The translations under genes and the position numbers were made by a program. Below the pieces are notes generated by a model, which had not been told where the DNA came from, did no database searches, and saw nothing but the letters and a program-made list of their open reading frames with translations. Below are positions 1 to 6,960 of a stretch of DNA of 23,306 nucleotides, piece after piece. The first letter of the stretch is position 1; each line of letters starts with the position of its first letter. The stretch is from a virus: the IMG/VR virus record IMGVR_UViG_3300034101_004574, positions 1 through 23,306 of that record. One strand, given 5' to 3'.

Positions 1-2
1 CG

Positions 3-239
3 CTTTCCGCGATCCAGCCTACGGCGGATTCGGGAAGTATTACGGTGGAGCTTCTACCCGCCACTTCGGATGGCCAGCTTGCTTCTGGAGATCAAGTCCA
101 GCGCATGACCGCGCCCCTGAACCCCGAAATCATGGTAGCCGTGCCAGAGCTTAAAGCGGCCTTCGATGCTGTGATTGCGGCCATCCCCGCAACCCAAGCC
201 TACTTGGCCAGCCAACAGGAGGAGACATCCAATGAATAA
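3..239 (+). CDS. Partial hypothetical protein, C-terminal 78 residues
   Basis: The frame is open from the first complete codon of the window, so the start lies outside it. The visible part is Ala/Pro-rich and soluble, ends in a short Gln/Glu tail (SQQEETSNE), and has no membrane segment or recognisable motif. An in-frame GTG at 45 could be an internal start, but the frame continues upstream without a stop, so truncation at the edge is more likely. The stop overlaps the next ATG by 8 nt, which places it in the same operon. From its position ahead of the fibre and lysis genes it may be a virion-related protein; that is inference only. Confidence 0.55.
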   Translation, partial: LSAIQPTADSGSITVELLPATSDGQLASGDQVQRMTAPLNPEIMVAVPELKAAFDAVIAAIPATQAYLASQQEETSNE

Positions 240-396
240 ACAAGTAACACTCACAGAAGCCGAAGCCCGCATTGTCATGCAAGCCTTGGACATCGCCACC
301 AAGGCAGGAGGGCTCAACGCCGCATCCCAGCTATTGCCTGTGGCCGTCTCTATTGAGAAGCAGTTGACGGAGGGTGAGACTCGGAACCCCGAATAG
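232..396 (+). CDS. Small hypothetical protein, 54 aa
   Basis: ATG at 232 is preceded by a good Shine-Dalgarno (AGGAGG at 217-222) and overlaps the end of the upstream frame. The protein has a short beta-like start (NKQVTLTEAEARIVMQALDIA) followed by helix-forming sequence, with no transmembrane segment. The family is not recognised. Small proteins of this shape are common between tail and lysis genes. The strong RBS and the tight overlap support it being real despite its size. Confidence 0.6.
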   Translation: MNKQVTLTEAEARIVMQALDIATKAGGLNAASQLLPVAVSIEKQLTEGETRNPE

Positions 397-416
397 TGAG
401 CCATTTTCACCCTTCC

Positions 417-689
417 ATGAAACAAGTTTACCTCCAAGTTGTCCTTTTCGCTTTAGCGCCGGTGATCGGGTTGGCCAATTGGAGGACGCTGCGCGCGGCC
501 CTGAAGCTGGCTCCTGATCTTTGCGCTTTGGAGGCCAAAACAGACCATATCGGATCGGCCCGCCACCTAATCACCTACAACCGCGTCCGAACGGCGCTGC
601 GGCGGGCTGGCGCTATCGAATCGTCTATTACCGGGGCGGTGGTGCATATCGCGGTCGCGCTGGCTTATTGTAGTCGTCAAAAGATTTGA
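417..689 (+). CDS. Small membrane-associated protein, 90 aa
   Basis: ATG at 417 gives a 90-aa protein. A GTG at 396, overlapping the upstream TAG, would add 7 residues. There are two hydrophobic stretches: residues ~4-20 (YLQVVLFALAPVIGLANW) and ~70-84 (ITGAVVHIAVALAYC), with a basic, Arg-rich segment between. It could be a holin-like or other lysis-associated membrane protein, but nothing diagnostic is present. Its last codons run into the palindrome at 676-690. Confidence 0.5.
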   Translation: MKQVYLQVVLFALAPVIGLANWRTLRAALKLAPDLCALEAKTDHIGSARHLITYNRVRTALRRAGAIESSITGAVVHIAVALAYCSRQKI

Positions 690-690
690 C
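676..690. promoter_or_regulatory. Family B palindrome (site B1)
   Basis: GTCAAA-AGA-TTTGAC is a perfect 6-bp inverted repeat. It belongs to the five-copy family GTCAAAAnnwTTGACA (others at 4247, 16531, 17311 and 20256). The right arm contains a consensus -35 hexamer TTGACA (686-691), ending 32 nt before ATG 724. No convincing -10 follows. Likely operator/activator site for the 724 gene; inferred from recurrence and placement. Confidence 0.6.
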
Positions 691-723
691 ACATTGTTTG
701 TTCCCTGCACTCTGACAACACCT

Positions 724-1362
724 ATGAAATTCCTCATTCTTTTTACAGTGTTGCTACTCACGCTTTTCGTGTCGCTGCCAGCGCAGACGAGTGATCCATC
801 CATCCGCGATACTGCGCTATACAAGCAATTGGCAGAGTATATGCCGCTGCTTTTGGAGGACCGCGGTCTGGGCACAAATTCATTTGCACGGTTCGGGACA
901 GTAACAGTCGGCCTGCCTGGGGGCGGCGCCGCACTTTACATCAACGCAAACGCCGAAGCTGAATTTACTGGCCCGATCAATGTTGACAGCATTGCCTTCA
1001 ATGGTAATCCGGCTACCACCCGCGCGAACATGGGGTTAGGCTGGCCAGCCTTGACCAATAGCAATTCGGCCACCCATTTGCTGGGGTATTTTCATGGGGG
1101 CTTGGGCACAAATCACTATCACGTTGTTTCACCACCCTGGCTCAGATTCACAAACTGGGTTGAAATCAGTCAGCTTTTCATTGGTTTGGAGATAGAATTT
1201 GAGGAGGGTCCAGATGGTATAGCCGCAACCAACACGCGCGCGAATCTTGGATTGGGTGGCGGGATTACCACTAACAAGACGTTTATTTTTAACAGTGGGA
1301 CTAACCTTGTTACTAATACGATTACAATTAGCAATGGCATTATCAAAGGATGGACGCCGTGA
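724..1362 (+). CDS. Putative exported tail-fibre-like protein, 212 aa
   Basis: ATG 724 was chosen over TTG 694 because it begins directly with a signal-peptide pattern: MKF, a hydrophobic core LILFTVLLLTLFVSLPAQ, then a polar mature region. The body is rich in Gly, Asn and Thr. It contains two copies of a motif usual in phage tail-fibre and tail-spike proteins, TTRANMGLG (residues ~98-107) and NTRANLGLG (~175-185), plus beta-rich repeats to the C terminus. A signal peptide on a fibre-like protein is odd, since fibres are normally assembled in the cytoplasm; it may act at the cell surface of the lysogen, or the hydrophobic N-terminus may be an anchor. It sits between family B site B1 and the lysis genes. 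Base composition looks more AT-rich than neighbouring head genes. Confidence 0.6.
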   Translation: MKFLILFTVLLLTLFVSLPAQTSDPSIRDTALYKQLAEYMPLLLEDRGLGTNSFARFGTVTVGLPGGGAALYINANAEAEFTGPINVDSIAFNGNPATTRANMGLGWPALTNSNSATHLLGYFHGGLGTNHYHVVSPPWLRFTNWVEISQLFIGLEIEFEEGPDGIAATNTRANLGLGGGITTNKTFIFNSGTNLVTNTITISNGIIKGWTP

Positions 1363-1649
1363 GTATCGAGCACGACACGCGCGGGCATGCTCGCTTTAGT
1401 TTTTCGGTCCCTGAAACCATCGGGCTTGCGACCGGTGGCATTGCCATCATGTCTGCGGCCAGTTTATGGATGAGCCTTCCACACCGGGTAAATGCCGCGG
1501 AGGAGGCCAATCGGAAACAAGACGCCCATATTGCCTCCCTCACCGAATCGGCCAACCTCCGAAACGAAAAGGTGGCTGCGTTGGTTGCCATTGTCGAAAG
1601 TATTGACAAACGAACGCAACGCATCGAACACTCTCTTTCCAATCAATAA
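1359..1649 (+). CDS. Candidate inner-membrane spanin-like protein, 96 aa
   Basis: One N-terminal transmembrane segment (about residues 18-40, ETIGLATGGIAIMSAASLWM) is followed by a charged coiled-coil region to the C terminus (EEANRKQDAHIASLTESANL onward). This is the layout of phage i-spanins (Rz-like), which span the periplasm and pair with an outer-membrane lipoprotein. GTG 1359 was chosen because AAGGA (1346-1350) lies 8 nt ahead and it makes a GTGA overlap with the previous stop. ATG 1350 (three residues longer) is the alternative but lacks a spaced SD. A hemolysin/XhlA-type lysis protein is another reading. The lipoprotein gene downstream supports the spanin idea. Confidence 0.6.
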   Translation: MSIEHDTRGHARFSFSVPETIGLATGGIAIMSAASLWMSLPHRVNAAEEANRKQDAHIASLTESANLRNEKVAALVAIVESIDKRTQRIEHSLSNQ

Positions 1650-1670
1650 CAACCATGGACCACTAACATT

Positions 1671-1838
1671 ATGAACTGGCGCACCACTTCTTTAGGCCTA
1701 CTTACGGCTTTAACCAGCATCCTATCCATCGTTTCTGCGGTGGTGAAACAGGAGCAGATTCCCGATCTTCCAACCCATATTGCGGCGATCACCGCGGGGT
1801 TCGGTCTGCTATTTGCCCGCGATGCGGCGGCAAAGTAA
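1671..1838 (+). CDS. Small two-helix membrane protein, candidate holin, 55 aa
   Basis: Encodes a 55-aa protein with two hydrophobic segments: residues ~7-25 (SLGLLTALTSILSIVSAVV) and ~38-49 (IAAITAGFGLLFA), a short polar loop between (KQEQIPDLPTH) and a basic C-terminal end (RDAAAK). Size and two-helix topology fit small phage holins, which permeabilise the inner membrane. No SD is evident before ATG 1671. The following lipoprotein gene starts inside its 3' end in another frame, a dense arrangement typical of lysis cassettes. Function is inferred from topology and neighbourhood. Confidence 0.6.
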   Translation: MNWRTTSLGLLTALTSILSIVSAVVKQEQIPDLPTHIAAITAGFGLLFARDAAAK

Positions 1839-2046
1839 ATACATTGCCCTTGCGTGGGCTATCGGCTGCGCCTTGGGCACGGTTTTGCTTCTGACATCGT
1901 GTGTTTCCTGTCCTATCCCTCCGGTCGGAGAAAATGCCGGCCGTTACGGATACATCGACATCCGGGTGCAATACCGACCCAATTTCGACACGGTTTGGAC
2001 AGCCATGAAACCAAAACAAGAACGTGAAATTACATCAAGCAAATGA
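1822..2046 (+). CDS. Small lipoprotein, candidate outer-membrane spanin, 74 aa
   Basis: ATG 1822 gives a basic N-terminus (MRRQSK), a hydrophobic core (YIALAWAIGCALGTVLL) and a lipobox LTSC, so Cys27 is the likely lipidated residue after signal peptidase II cleavage. The short mature domain (~48 aa) contains Pro-Ile-Pro-Pro and ends in a charged tail. Small lipoproteins in a lysis block are typical of Rz1/o-spanins of phages infecting diderm bacteria. The gene overlaps the holin-like gene by 17 nt and the next gene by 4 nt (ATGA). Which protein it pairs with is uncertain; the 1359 product is the best candidate. Confidence 0.65.
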   Translation: MRRQSKYIALAWAIGCALGTVLLLTSCVSCPIPPVGENAGRYGYIDIRVQYRPNFDTVWTAMKPKQEREITSSK

Positions 2047-2384
2047 AACTTCCATTTTTCATCGAGCGATACGTGGTAAAATTGGCTATTAGCCGGTCTG
2101 GCGCGTTTCTCACTAAAGCTGTTAACGGCATGATTGCGGCGGCCATGGCTTACTTGGCGGCCAAAGTGCCCGGAGCCGAACAGTATATCAACGAGTATGT
2201 CCTGACCGGACTGTTGTTTTTGCTCATTGACTACCTCTACAACCTGATTCCGCAAGATATTCAGAAGCGGTTTGGCAAAGAGCTTCAGGAAGCGATTAAC
2301 CAGTTGCGCGGAACCCATCTAAAAACAGACGGATATGTGGGGCCGGTCACGGTGAGCACGGCGGTAACTGAGTTGCAGAAATGA
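2043..2384 (+). CDS. Membrane protein of the lysis block, 113 aa, holin-like
   Basis: Two hydrophobic helices are visible: residues ~21-41 (AFLTKAVNGMIAAAMAYLAA) and ~53-70 (VLTGLLFLLIDYLYNLI). An amphipathic charged segment (QDIQKRFGKELQEAINQL) and a polar C-terminal tail follow. It overlaps both neighbours by 4 nt (ATGA) and directly precedes the amidase, the usual place for a holin. Since the 1671 product also looks like a holin, one may act as antiholin or pinholin. No catalytic motif is present. Confidence 0.6.
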   Translation: MKLPFFIERYVVKLAISRSGAFLTKAVNGMIAAAMAYLAAKVPGAEQYINEYVLTGLLFLLIDYLYNLIPQDIQKRFGKELQEAINQLRGTHLKTDGYVGPVTVSTAVTELQK

Positions 2385-2989
2385 CGATTCGGGATGACCA
2401 CTGGATTGAAGGAGTCCAACACGACCGGATAAAGGGGGGCGCGCCTATGCCGGTGCGCCGGTGCGTGGTGATCCATTTCACAGCCGGCGCGACCGCGCGA
2501 AGCAGTGTTAATTTCTGGAAAACCAAGGCGGCCAAAGGCGCCAGCGCGCATGTGGTGATCGACCGGGACGGCACGATCATTCAGTGTCGGCCGTTTAACC
2601 GGACCGCGGGGCATGCTGGCGTAAGCCGGTGGCATGATCCCAAGACCGGAACCCTATACGATGGCCTGAACAACTGCTCGATTGGCATTGAGTTGGCCAA
2701 TGCTGGAGACAATTCAAAGCTGGCTCGCAAGTGGAGCAAGTTGCCATTGGTGGAGGCCGCACACCACAACGGCGGACGGGTCAAAGAGTGGGAAGCCTAT
2801 CCGCCGGCGCAGCTGAAAGCCGTGACCAAACTGGTGCAGGCATTAGTCAAACGCTACCGGCTGGATGACATCACCGGTCACGATTGTATTGCGCCGGAGC
2901 GAAAAGCCGACCCGGGGCCAGCTTTCCCCATGGAGAAATTGCGGCAAGCCTGCGGACTGTCGGGCTTGCCGGTTGTTCATCGGGTGTAA
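2381..2989 (+). CDS. N-acetylmuramoyl-L-alanine amidase (Amidase_2) endolysin
   Basis: A 202-aa protein with the amidase_2/PGRP fold pattern. It cleaves the bond between N-acetylmuramic acid and L-alanine in peptidoglycan and serves as endolysin. Predicted zinc ligands are His32 (VVIHFTAGA), His167 (ITGHDCI) and Asp177 (KADPGP). Lys175 sits at the usual catalytic position near the third ligand, and SAHVVIDRDGTIIQ (55-68) and SIGIELAN (100-107) are typical core strands. There is no signal peptide and no separate wall-binding domain, so it is a single-domain enzyme that depends on a holin. It is the last plus-strand gene of the lysis block; its last 13 nt overlap the convergent small gene. Confidence 0.9.
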   Translation: MTIRDDHWIEGVQHDRIKGGAPMPVRRCVVIHFTAGATARSSVNFWKTKAAKGASAHVVIDRDGTIIQCRPFNRTAGHAGVSRWHDPKTGTLYDGLNNCSIGIELANAGDNSKLARKWSKLPLVEAAHHNGGRVKEWEAYPPAQLKAVTKLVQALVKRYRLDDITGHDCIAPERKADPGPAFPMEKLRQACGLSGLPVVHRV

Positions 2990-3144
2990 TTGGCCTCCAA
3001 CCACCACACAGCGATTCCGCCGTTTCCCACTTCAGCAACGTGCTCGCAGTTGTCGGAAATAACGCCGTGATCCTGCAAGGCGTTCATTACCTCCACAACA
3101 TCGTATCCTTCGGCTTCGATGTAGGCTTGGAGCGTTTGGCTCAT
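2977..3144 (-). CDS. Small acidic hypothetical protein, 55 aa
   Basis: On the minus strand, ATG at 3144 overlaps the stop of the glycosyltransferase gene (ATGA), and the frame ends at 2977 inside the 3' end of the amidase. The product is acidic (residues 1-20 MSQTLQAYIEAEGYDVVEVM) and has a double Trp near the C terminus (AVWWLE). No membrane segment or known motif is seen. It fills what would otherwise be a 150-bp gap, and the four-base overlap implies translational coupling. Function unknown; a partner or immunity/regulatory peptide for the glycosyltransferase is speculation. Confidence 0.6.
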   Translation of the reverse strand: MSQTLQAYIEAEGYDVVEVMNALQDHGVISDNCEHVAEVGNGGIAVWWLEANYTR

Positions 3145-4217
3145 AAAAGCCAAGAAGGCAGGCGCGAGCGCAAATTGCGCGGTTCGAGCATGGTTTCAAG
3201 AGTGGACACGACTCTTTGCGGCTTAATGTCGGCCAAGGCGACACAGTGACCGGTTTGTTCGCAGGGGCCGCCTTGGGGCCATTCACGGCCGGCGCGCTTG
3301 TGGTGGCGGCACGGGGCGCAGCGGGCGCAGCCTTGCAGGGCTTTGACGCTGGGATAGTAAATAGTCCGCTCCTTCCATGAGAACGGTCCAAACAATGCCA
3401 CGGTGGGAACGCCCAAGGCTCCGGCAACGTGGAGCAGGCCGGAGTCTGGCGCGATAAATCCGTCACAGGTGGACAGGATCGCGGCCGATTGGCGGAAAGT
3501 CAGCGGCCGGTTACACAGGTTAACCAGCCCCAATTCCGCGGAATCGTCGGCTTGGGCCTCGCCGTGCGCGCCGAATAGAAGCACCTCGTATTTGCGCTTG
3601 GAGAGCAGTTCTTCAAGTAGCGGCACCTGATGCGGATAGGTGCGACACAGAGCGGTGGCGCGAACGTGCATGCCGATCCGCGGGCGGCCGGTCTTGGGAA
3701 CCTCCTTTTGGGCGAACTCGGCTTCTTCGAGGCTGATCTTGTAGCGCGGGCGCTTGTCTTGCAGTTCGAGGCCAAGGGCATCGGCGTAAATGTCGGTAGG
3801 ATGGACGCCGGGATTGCGCTGGATGAGCATTTCCACGGCAAACACGTTGTAGGCAAACGAGTAAACCGTTGCCTGTGTAACCGGATACGGCACCTGTTCG
3901 TAATTCAGCCCCAAGCCATCAAAGACGCGGTGATGCTCGGTGCCGACTGTCAGGCCCAAACACGCATCAGGGTTGTTGACTCTCCAACCGCGCAGGACCG
4001 GTTCGAGAAACATCATGTCGCCCCACCCTCCAGGGGCAACGACCAGCAAATCGCCGGCCGTAATTGGATTGAACTCTGTAATACAAGCCTCGAATCGCTC
4101 CGGCCGCATGGCCATGATTTCGCCCACGTTGACATCTTCCGTCAGGCAATCGACGCCGTGCGGGAAATGCAGGTGGGCAACCTGCACGTTTTGATCGAGG
4201 GCCGTGAGCCAATGCAC
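3141..4217 (-). CDS. Glycosyltransferase family 9-like (heptosyltransferase-type) protein
   Basis: A 358-aa GT-B type protein. The N-terminal Rossmann half has the glycine-rich turn DLLVVAPGGWGDMMFLEPVL (56-75). The C-terminal half has the GT9 signature APDSGLLHVAGALGVPTVAL (256-275) followed by FGP. A Cys-rich segment (residues 297-325: CARCAPC, then GPCEQTGHC) resembles the cysteine insert near the C terminus of some heptosyltransferases. GT9 enzymes transfer heptose or related sugars in LPS/glycan assembly; here the acceptor is unknown. It is antisense to every flanking phage gene and has its own promoter candidate: TTGACA (4251-4246) 28 nt before GTG 4217, with TATCAC at 16-bp spacing. 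This fits cargo that alters the host envelope, perhaps for superinfection exclusion. GTG is supported by that geometry. Confidence 0.85.
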   Translation of the reverse strand: MHWLTALDQNVQVAHLHFPHGVDCLTEDVNVGEIMAMRPERFEACITEFNPITAGDLLVVAPGGWGDMMFLEPVLRGWRVNNPDACLGLTVGTEHHRVFDGLGLNYEQVPYPVTQATVYSFAYNVFAVEMLIQRNPGVHPTDIYADALGLELQDKRPRYKISLEEAEFAQKEVPKTGRPRIGMHVRATALCRTYPHQVPLLEELLSKRKYEVLLFGAHGEAQADDSAELGLVNLCNRPLTFRQSAAILSTCDGFIAPDSGLLHVAGALGVPTVALFGPFSWKERTIYYPSVKALQGCARCAPCRHHKRAGREWPQGGPCEQTGHCVALADIKPQRVVSTLETMLEPRNLRSRLPSWLL

Positions 4218-4244
4218 CCCGCCGTGATATTCGGATATTTTGAA

Positions 4245-4263
4245 TTGTCAAAATAATTGACAA
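4245..4263. promoter_or_regulatory. Family B palindrome between divergent genes (site B2)
   Basis: TTGTCAAAATAATTGACAA has perfect 7-bp arms and recurs identically at 17309-17327. It provides TTGACA on both strands. On the plus strand (4257-4262) it ends 29 nt before ATG 4292 of the scaffold gene. On the minus strand it ends 28 nt before GTG 4217 of the glycosyltransferase. This near-symmetry suggests a shared divergent control site. The plus side lacks a clear -10; the minus side has TATCAC. The rest of the 74-bp intergenic region holds nothing else recognisable. Confidence 0.7.
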
Positions 4264-4291
4264 GTTTGGTGCTTGGGCAAAAGTCGCGCCA

Positions 4292-5335
4292 ATGAGCACA
4301 GCCATTGCCAATTTCGACAACGTAGATACCGCCACCCTCGAAGCTGCCCTTTTGGGGGCCAGCACCGAACCGCAGCCGGTGGCGGCTGCCGATCTGGAAC
4401 CTGCCGCCGCGGAGAGCACTACTCCTGAAACTGGCGCGCAGGCCGTCCAACCGGCGGGCGGGGAGCAAGCGCAAACCGAAGCGGAGCAGGGTTCTTCTCC
4501 TTCCACTGCTACCGATGACGCCCCGCCCGCCTCCGCGGACATTGAAAATCCGGCGGCCGTGACCGAATTTTCCAACTTGGCAGAGGACGAGGCCCGCGCC
4601 TTGGAAATCCGCAAGCGAAATCCCGATTTGAGTCTGGAGGAGTCGCTTTCCAGGGCGCGCGAGCAACTTGGACTTGTTCAACATCCTGAACAGCAGGGCG
4701 AGCCGGAACCAACGCTCGAAGATCGAATTGCCGCCGTTGAATCCGCGCTGGACGAAGCCGGAGCCAATGACGGACTTTTCACCACGGAAATTGCCAATTT
4801 GACCAAAGAGCATGCGCGGCTACTGGCTGAACATGCTGTGCAACGCGCAAATCAAGTTCGGCATGATGAGGTCCGCACGGCAGAAATGCGCGAGCAACGC
4901 GAATCCAGTTATCAAAGGGCGGCCTCCATGTGCCCCGAAGCCTTGGATTCCAACAGCACTATCGGACAATCACTTTCAGCGGTCATTGCAGAGGCAGAGG
5001 CGACCCAAAATCCCCTCCTCTACGATCCGCAGGCACCGGAGTTATTTTTGGCTTTGGCCAATGCCCGGTTGCCGGAAGCGCAGCGCGTCGAGTTGAAACG
5101 ACCGGCCGCTACGACCAACCCAACGCCAAGCGAAGCGCAACCCGCGCCAGCGCAGCCCGCCAAGCCTTCACCGGCCGGCGTGCTTCCGGTGGCCGCGAGC
5201 GCGCGAACCGCGCAACCAGCAACCCGAATGATCGACCCTGCCAATCTGGACAGGGCCATCAAAGAAGCCCCGACTGATGTTCTGGAGGCGGCCCTGCTTG
5301 GCGATAGGACGAACAACGTCCTGTTGCGCTTGTAG
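4292..5335 (+). CDS. Putative capsid scaffolding protein, 347 aa
   Basis: Highly Ala/Glu/Pro/Gln-rich, acidic and low in hydrophobic core residues. A long disordered N-terminal third (25-100) is followed by a helical middle (about 100-215, coiled-coil-like, e.g. LTKEHARLLAEHAVQRANQV) and a Pro/Ala-rich linker (275-315). Composition and position directly before the major capsid gene fit a podovirus scaffolding protein, which directs procapsid assembly and then exits. The heptapeptide LEAALLG occurs near both ends (residues 16-22 and 331-337), encoded with different synonymous codons in six of seven positions, so it appears selected as protein sequence. ATG 4292 is the first start after site B2. 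An internal structural or ejection protein is the alternative. Confidence 0.7.
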   Translation: MSTAIANFDNVDTATLEAALLGASTEPQPVAAADLEPAAAESTTPETGAQAVQPAGGEQAQTEAEQGSSPSTATDDAPPASADIENPAAVTEFSNLAEDEARALEIRKRNPDLSLEESLSRAREQLGLVQHPEQQGEPEPTLEDRIAAVESALDEAGANDGLFTTEIANLTKEHARLLAEHAVQRANQVRHDEVRTAEMREQRESSYQRAASMCPEALDSNSTIGQSLSAVIAEAEATQNPLLYDPQAPELFLALANARLPEAQRVELKRPAATTNPTPSEAQPAPAQPAKPSPAGVLPVAASARTAQPATRMIDPANLDRAIKEAPTDVLEAALLGDRTNNVLLRL

Positions 5336-5341
5336 CGCGCG

Positions 5342-5366
5342 GCTTCCGTTCAGCGGACGGAAAAGC
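5342..5366 (+). terminator. Weak hairpin between scaffold and capsid genes
   Basis: TTCCGT (5344-5349) pairs with ACGGAA (5357-5362) around a 7-nt loop, with possible extra pairs GC/GC outside. No T-run follows, so it is more likely an RNA-processing or attenuating structure than an intrinsic terminator. The remaining intergenic sequence to 5435 is A/C-rich and otherwise featureless. Confidence 0.3.
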
Positions 5367-5435
5367 AAACCAACAACCAAACAAACCTAATCGCTTCTGT
5401 TGCCGAAAGGATTGGCAACGACGCAAACCGCCATT

Positions 5436-6923
5436 ATGGCCTCATACGAAAAACCCAATGTGCAAACTCTCTCTGAGATTTTGTCGGCGTCTCCTGACGC
5501 CTCCAAAGTCGCGTGGGCAGAGCTTGCTATCCGCAAAAGCAACGATTACTCGGTGCTTTACGACAACCTGACCGGCAAAATCGGTTCGGGAAAAGCCTTC
5601 ATCGAGCACAGCGATCTGCGCGTCACCGCCGGTAACGAAGTGGTGATCCCGCTGGTCGGCGGTGCTCGCGGTCCCGGCGTCCAAGGCGCGGGCGACCGTG
5701 TTGGCAACGAAAAGAAACTCGTCCCCAAGGACTTCCGCTTCAAAGTGGGTCGCTGGTGGGATGGTTTCGCTATCAACAGCGTTGCCCGCAACGAAACCAT
5801 CATCGGTGGTAAGTGGGACCGCGCGGCCATGGAGTTCCTTGCTCGCAACCTTCGTATCAAAAAGGTTGACGATATGCTGATGGAGCTTCGCCGGCGCGCC
5901 AACGCCCGCAACACCATCCGTCCGAACAACAAAACTTCGCGCAATGCGCTTCGCACCGCGGACGTTTTTTCGACGGCTACCGTCCTTCACGGCGTCAACA
6001 CCCTGACTTCGCTTGCGGCCAAGCCGGTGAGCCTCGGCAAATCTTCTGCCGGTGCCCCGATCCGCGAGTTTGTGTTCCTCGGTGACAACAACGCCTTGGA
6101 GAGCTTCCGCAACAGCGCGACCTACCTTCAGGCCGCTCAATACGCCGATGTGCGTGGTTCGATGAACAGCCTGTTCACCGGCAACATCCTGCCGTGGAAC
6201 GGAAACCTCATCTATTCGTGGGACATCGAAGATCCCGAAGATCTGGCTCCGGCGGGCTGCCCGCTTGTTCCGCGCGCCTTCTTGGGCAACGCGATTGCGT
6301 CCGCCACGACCGCAGTGGACATCACCGGCGGCGGTTCCGCGACCAACGCGGCCGACACGGACGTTCGCTTCTTCGGTTACTTCAGCAACGCGGCTTACAC
6401 CGGTTGCGAAGGCGCCAAGATCACGGCTGACACCGCGACCGACCGCTATGTGGCGATCCTGAACCTCTCCGGCGCAGACGCCGGCAAGGTCATGTTCGCT
6501 TCCTTCCGCGTGAACAACGGAAACAAACTGACGATGGTCAATCGTCTCGGCGCAACCGCCACCGGCGCGCAGGTGACTACCTTGGGTAACATTACTTGGG
6601 GCACCGGCACCTACGGCGGCGTTGACCTCGCCACCAGCGCGGCCTCTGGCAGCCTTGTGGTTGAAGTCAACAGCCATGGCGTTCCGTTCGGCTTCATGCT
6701 CGGCCTCGGTGAGATGGCCGGCGTGATGGGCCACGGCTCCATCGACGGCGCCAGCGCCATCGGCAAACGCACCGAAGAACACCTGAACCACGACATGGAC
6801 CACGCCATCGGCATGGAAACTGTGTTCGGTTCGCGTGCTTTCGAGCGTATCGACGGCCAAGTGGGGGGTTACACCCTCCTCGAAGTCGCCTTGCCGCTGC
6901 GCGGTTTCCCGACCGTCAGCTAA
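5436..6923 (+). CDS. Major capsid protein, N4-gp56/DUF4043-like
   Basis: A 495-aa protein (from ATG 5436) forming the icosahedral head shell. Family resemblance: an N-terminal region with KVAWAELAIRKSNDYSVLY; the positively charged E-loop-like part (IEHSDLRVTAGNEVVIPLVG); the conserved stretch FKVGRWWDGFAINSVARNET; a helical segment LRIKKVDDMLMELRRRANAR; and a C-terminal region with the Gly-Met loop FMLGLGEMAGVMGHGS and a short HD-rich part. Length fits this family, and the protein follows a scaffold gene and precedes adaptor and nozzle genes. An in-frame TTG at 5400 would add 12 residues; no start has a well-spaced SD, so the N-terminus is uncertain. Codon use is strongly biased to C/G third positions, as expected for a highly expressed gene. 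Assignment is from remembered family features, not a search. Confidence 0.85.
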   Translation: MASYEKPNVQTLSEILSASPDASKVAWAELAIRKSNDYSVLYDNLTGKIGSGKAFIEHSDLRVTAGNEVVIPLVGGARGPGVQGAGDRVGNEKKLVPKDFRFKVGRWWDGFAINSVARNETIIGGKWDRAAMEFLARNLRIKKVDDMLMELRRRANARNTIRPNNKTSRNALRTADVFSTATVLHGVNTLTSLAAKPVSLGKSSAGAPIREFVFLGDNNALESFRNSATYLQAAQYADVRGSMNSLFTGNILPWNGNLIYSWDIEDPEDLAPAGCPLVPRAFLGNAIASATTAVDITGGGSATNAADTDVRFFGYFSNAAYTGCEGAKITADTATDRYVAILNLSGADAGKVMFASFRVNNGNKLTMVNRLGATATGAQVTTLGNITWGTGTYGGVDLATSAASGSLVVEVNSHGVPFGFMLGLGEMAGVMGHGSIDGASAIGKRTEEHLNHDMDHAIGMETVFGSRAFERIDGQVGGYTLLEVALPLRGFPTVS

Positions 6924-6944
6924 TTGGTATCTCGATCACGGCGG

Positions 6945-6960
6945 GCCGGAGCAATCCGGC
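6945..6960 (+). terminator. GC-rich tetraloop hairpin after the capsid gene
   Basis: GCCGGA-GCAA-TCCGGC is a perfect 6-bp stem capped by a GNRA tetraloop (GCAA), with outer GGG/CCC pairing possible (6942-6966). No T-tract follows. Hairpins just behind capsid genes often act as partial terminators or 3'-end stabilisers that keep capsid mRNA more abundant than downstream genes. Confidence 0.45.

Noticed and set aside
364-392. TTGACG ahead of a possible GTG start at 396
   Set aside because: No -10 at the right spacing and it lies inside the 232-396 coding sequence; distance to start (26 nt) also does not match the others.
1591-1609. TTGTCGAAAGTATTGACAA, resembling family B
   Set aside because: It deviates in the invariant GTCAAAA part, lies in mid-gene and is 62 nt from the next ATG; probably chance.
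2884-3249. A 121-residue plus-strand frame across the amidase end and glycosyltransferase end
   Set aside because: It overlaps two well-supported genes, begins inside the amidase and shows no motif; the minus-strand 55-aa gene explains the gap better.
5442-6860. A 472-residue open frame on the minus strand opposite the capsid gene
   Set aside because: It is a shadow of the strong third-position bias of the capsid gene; it is His/Val/Ala-rich without any fold pattern and has no promoter or RBS.
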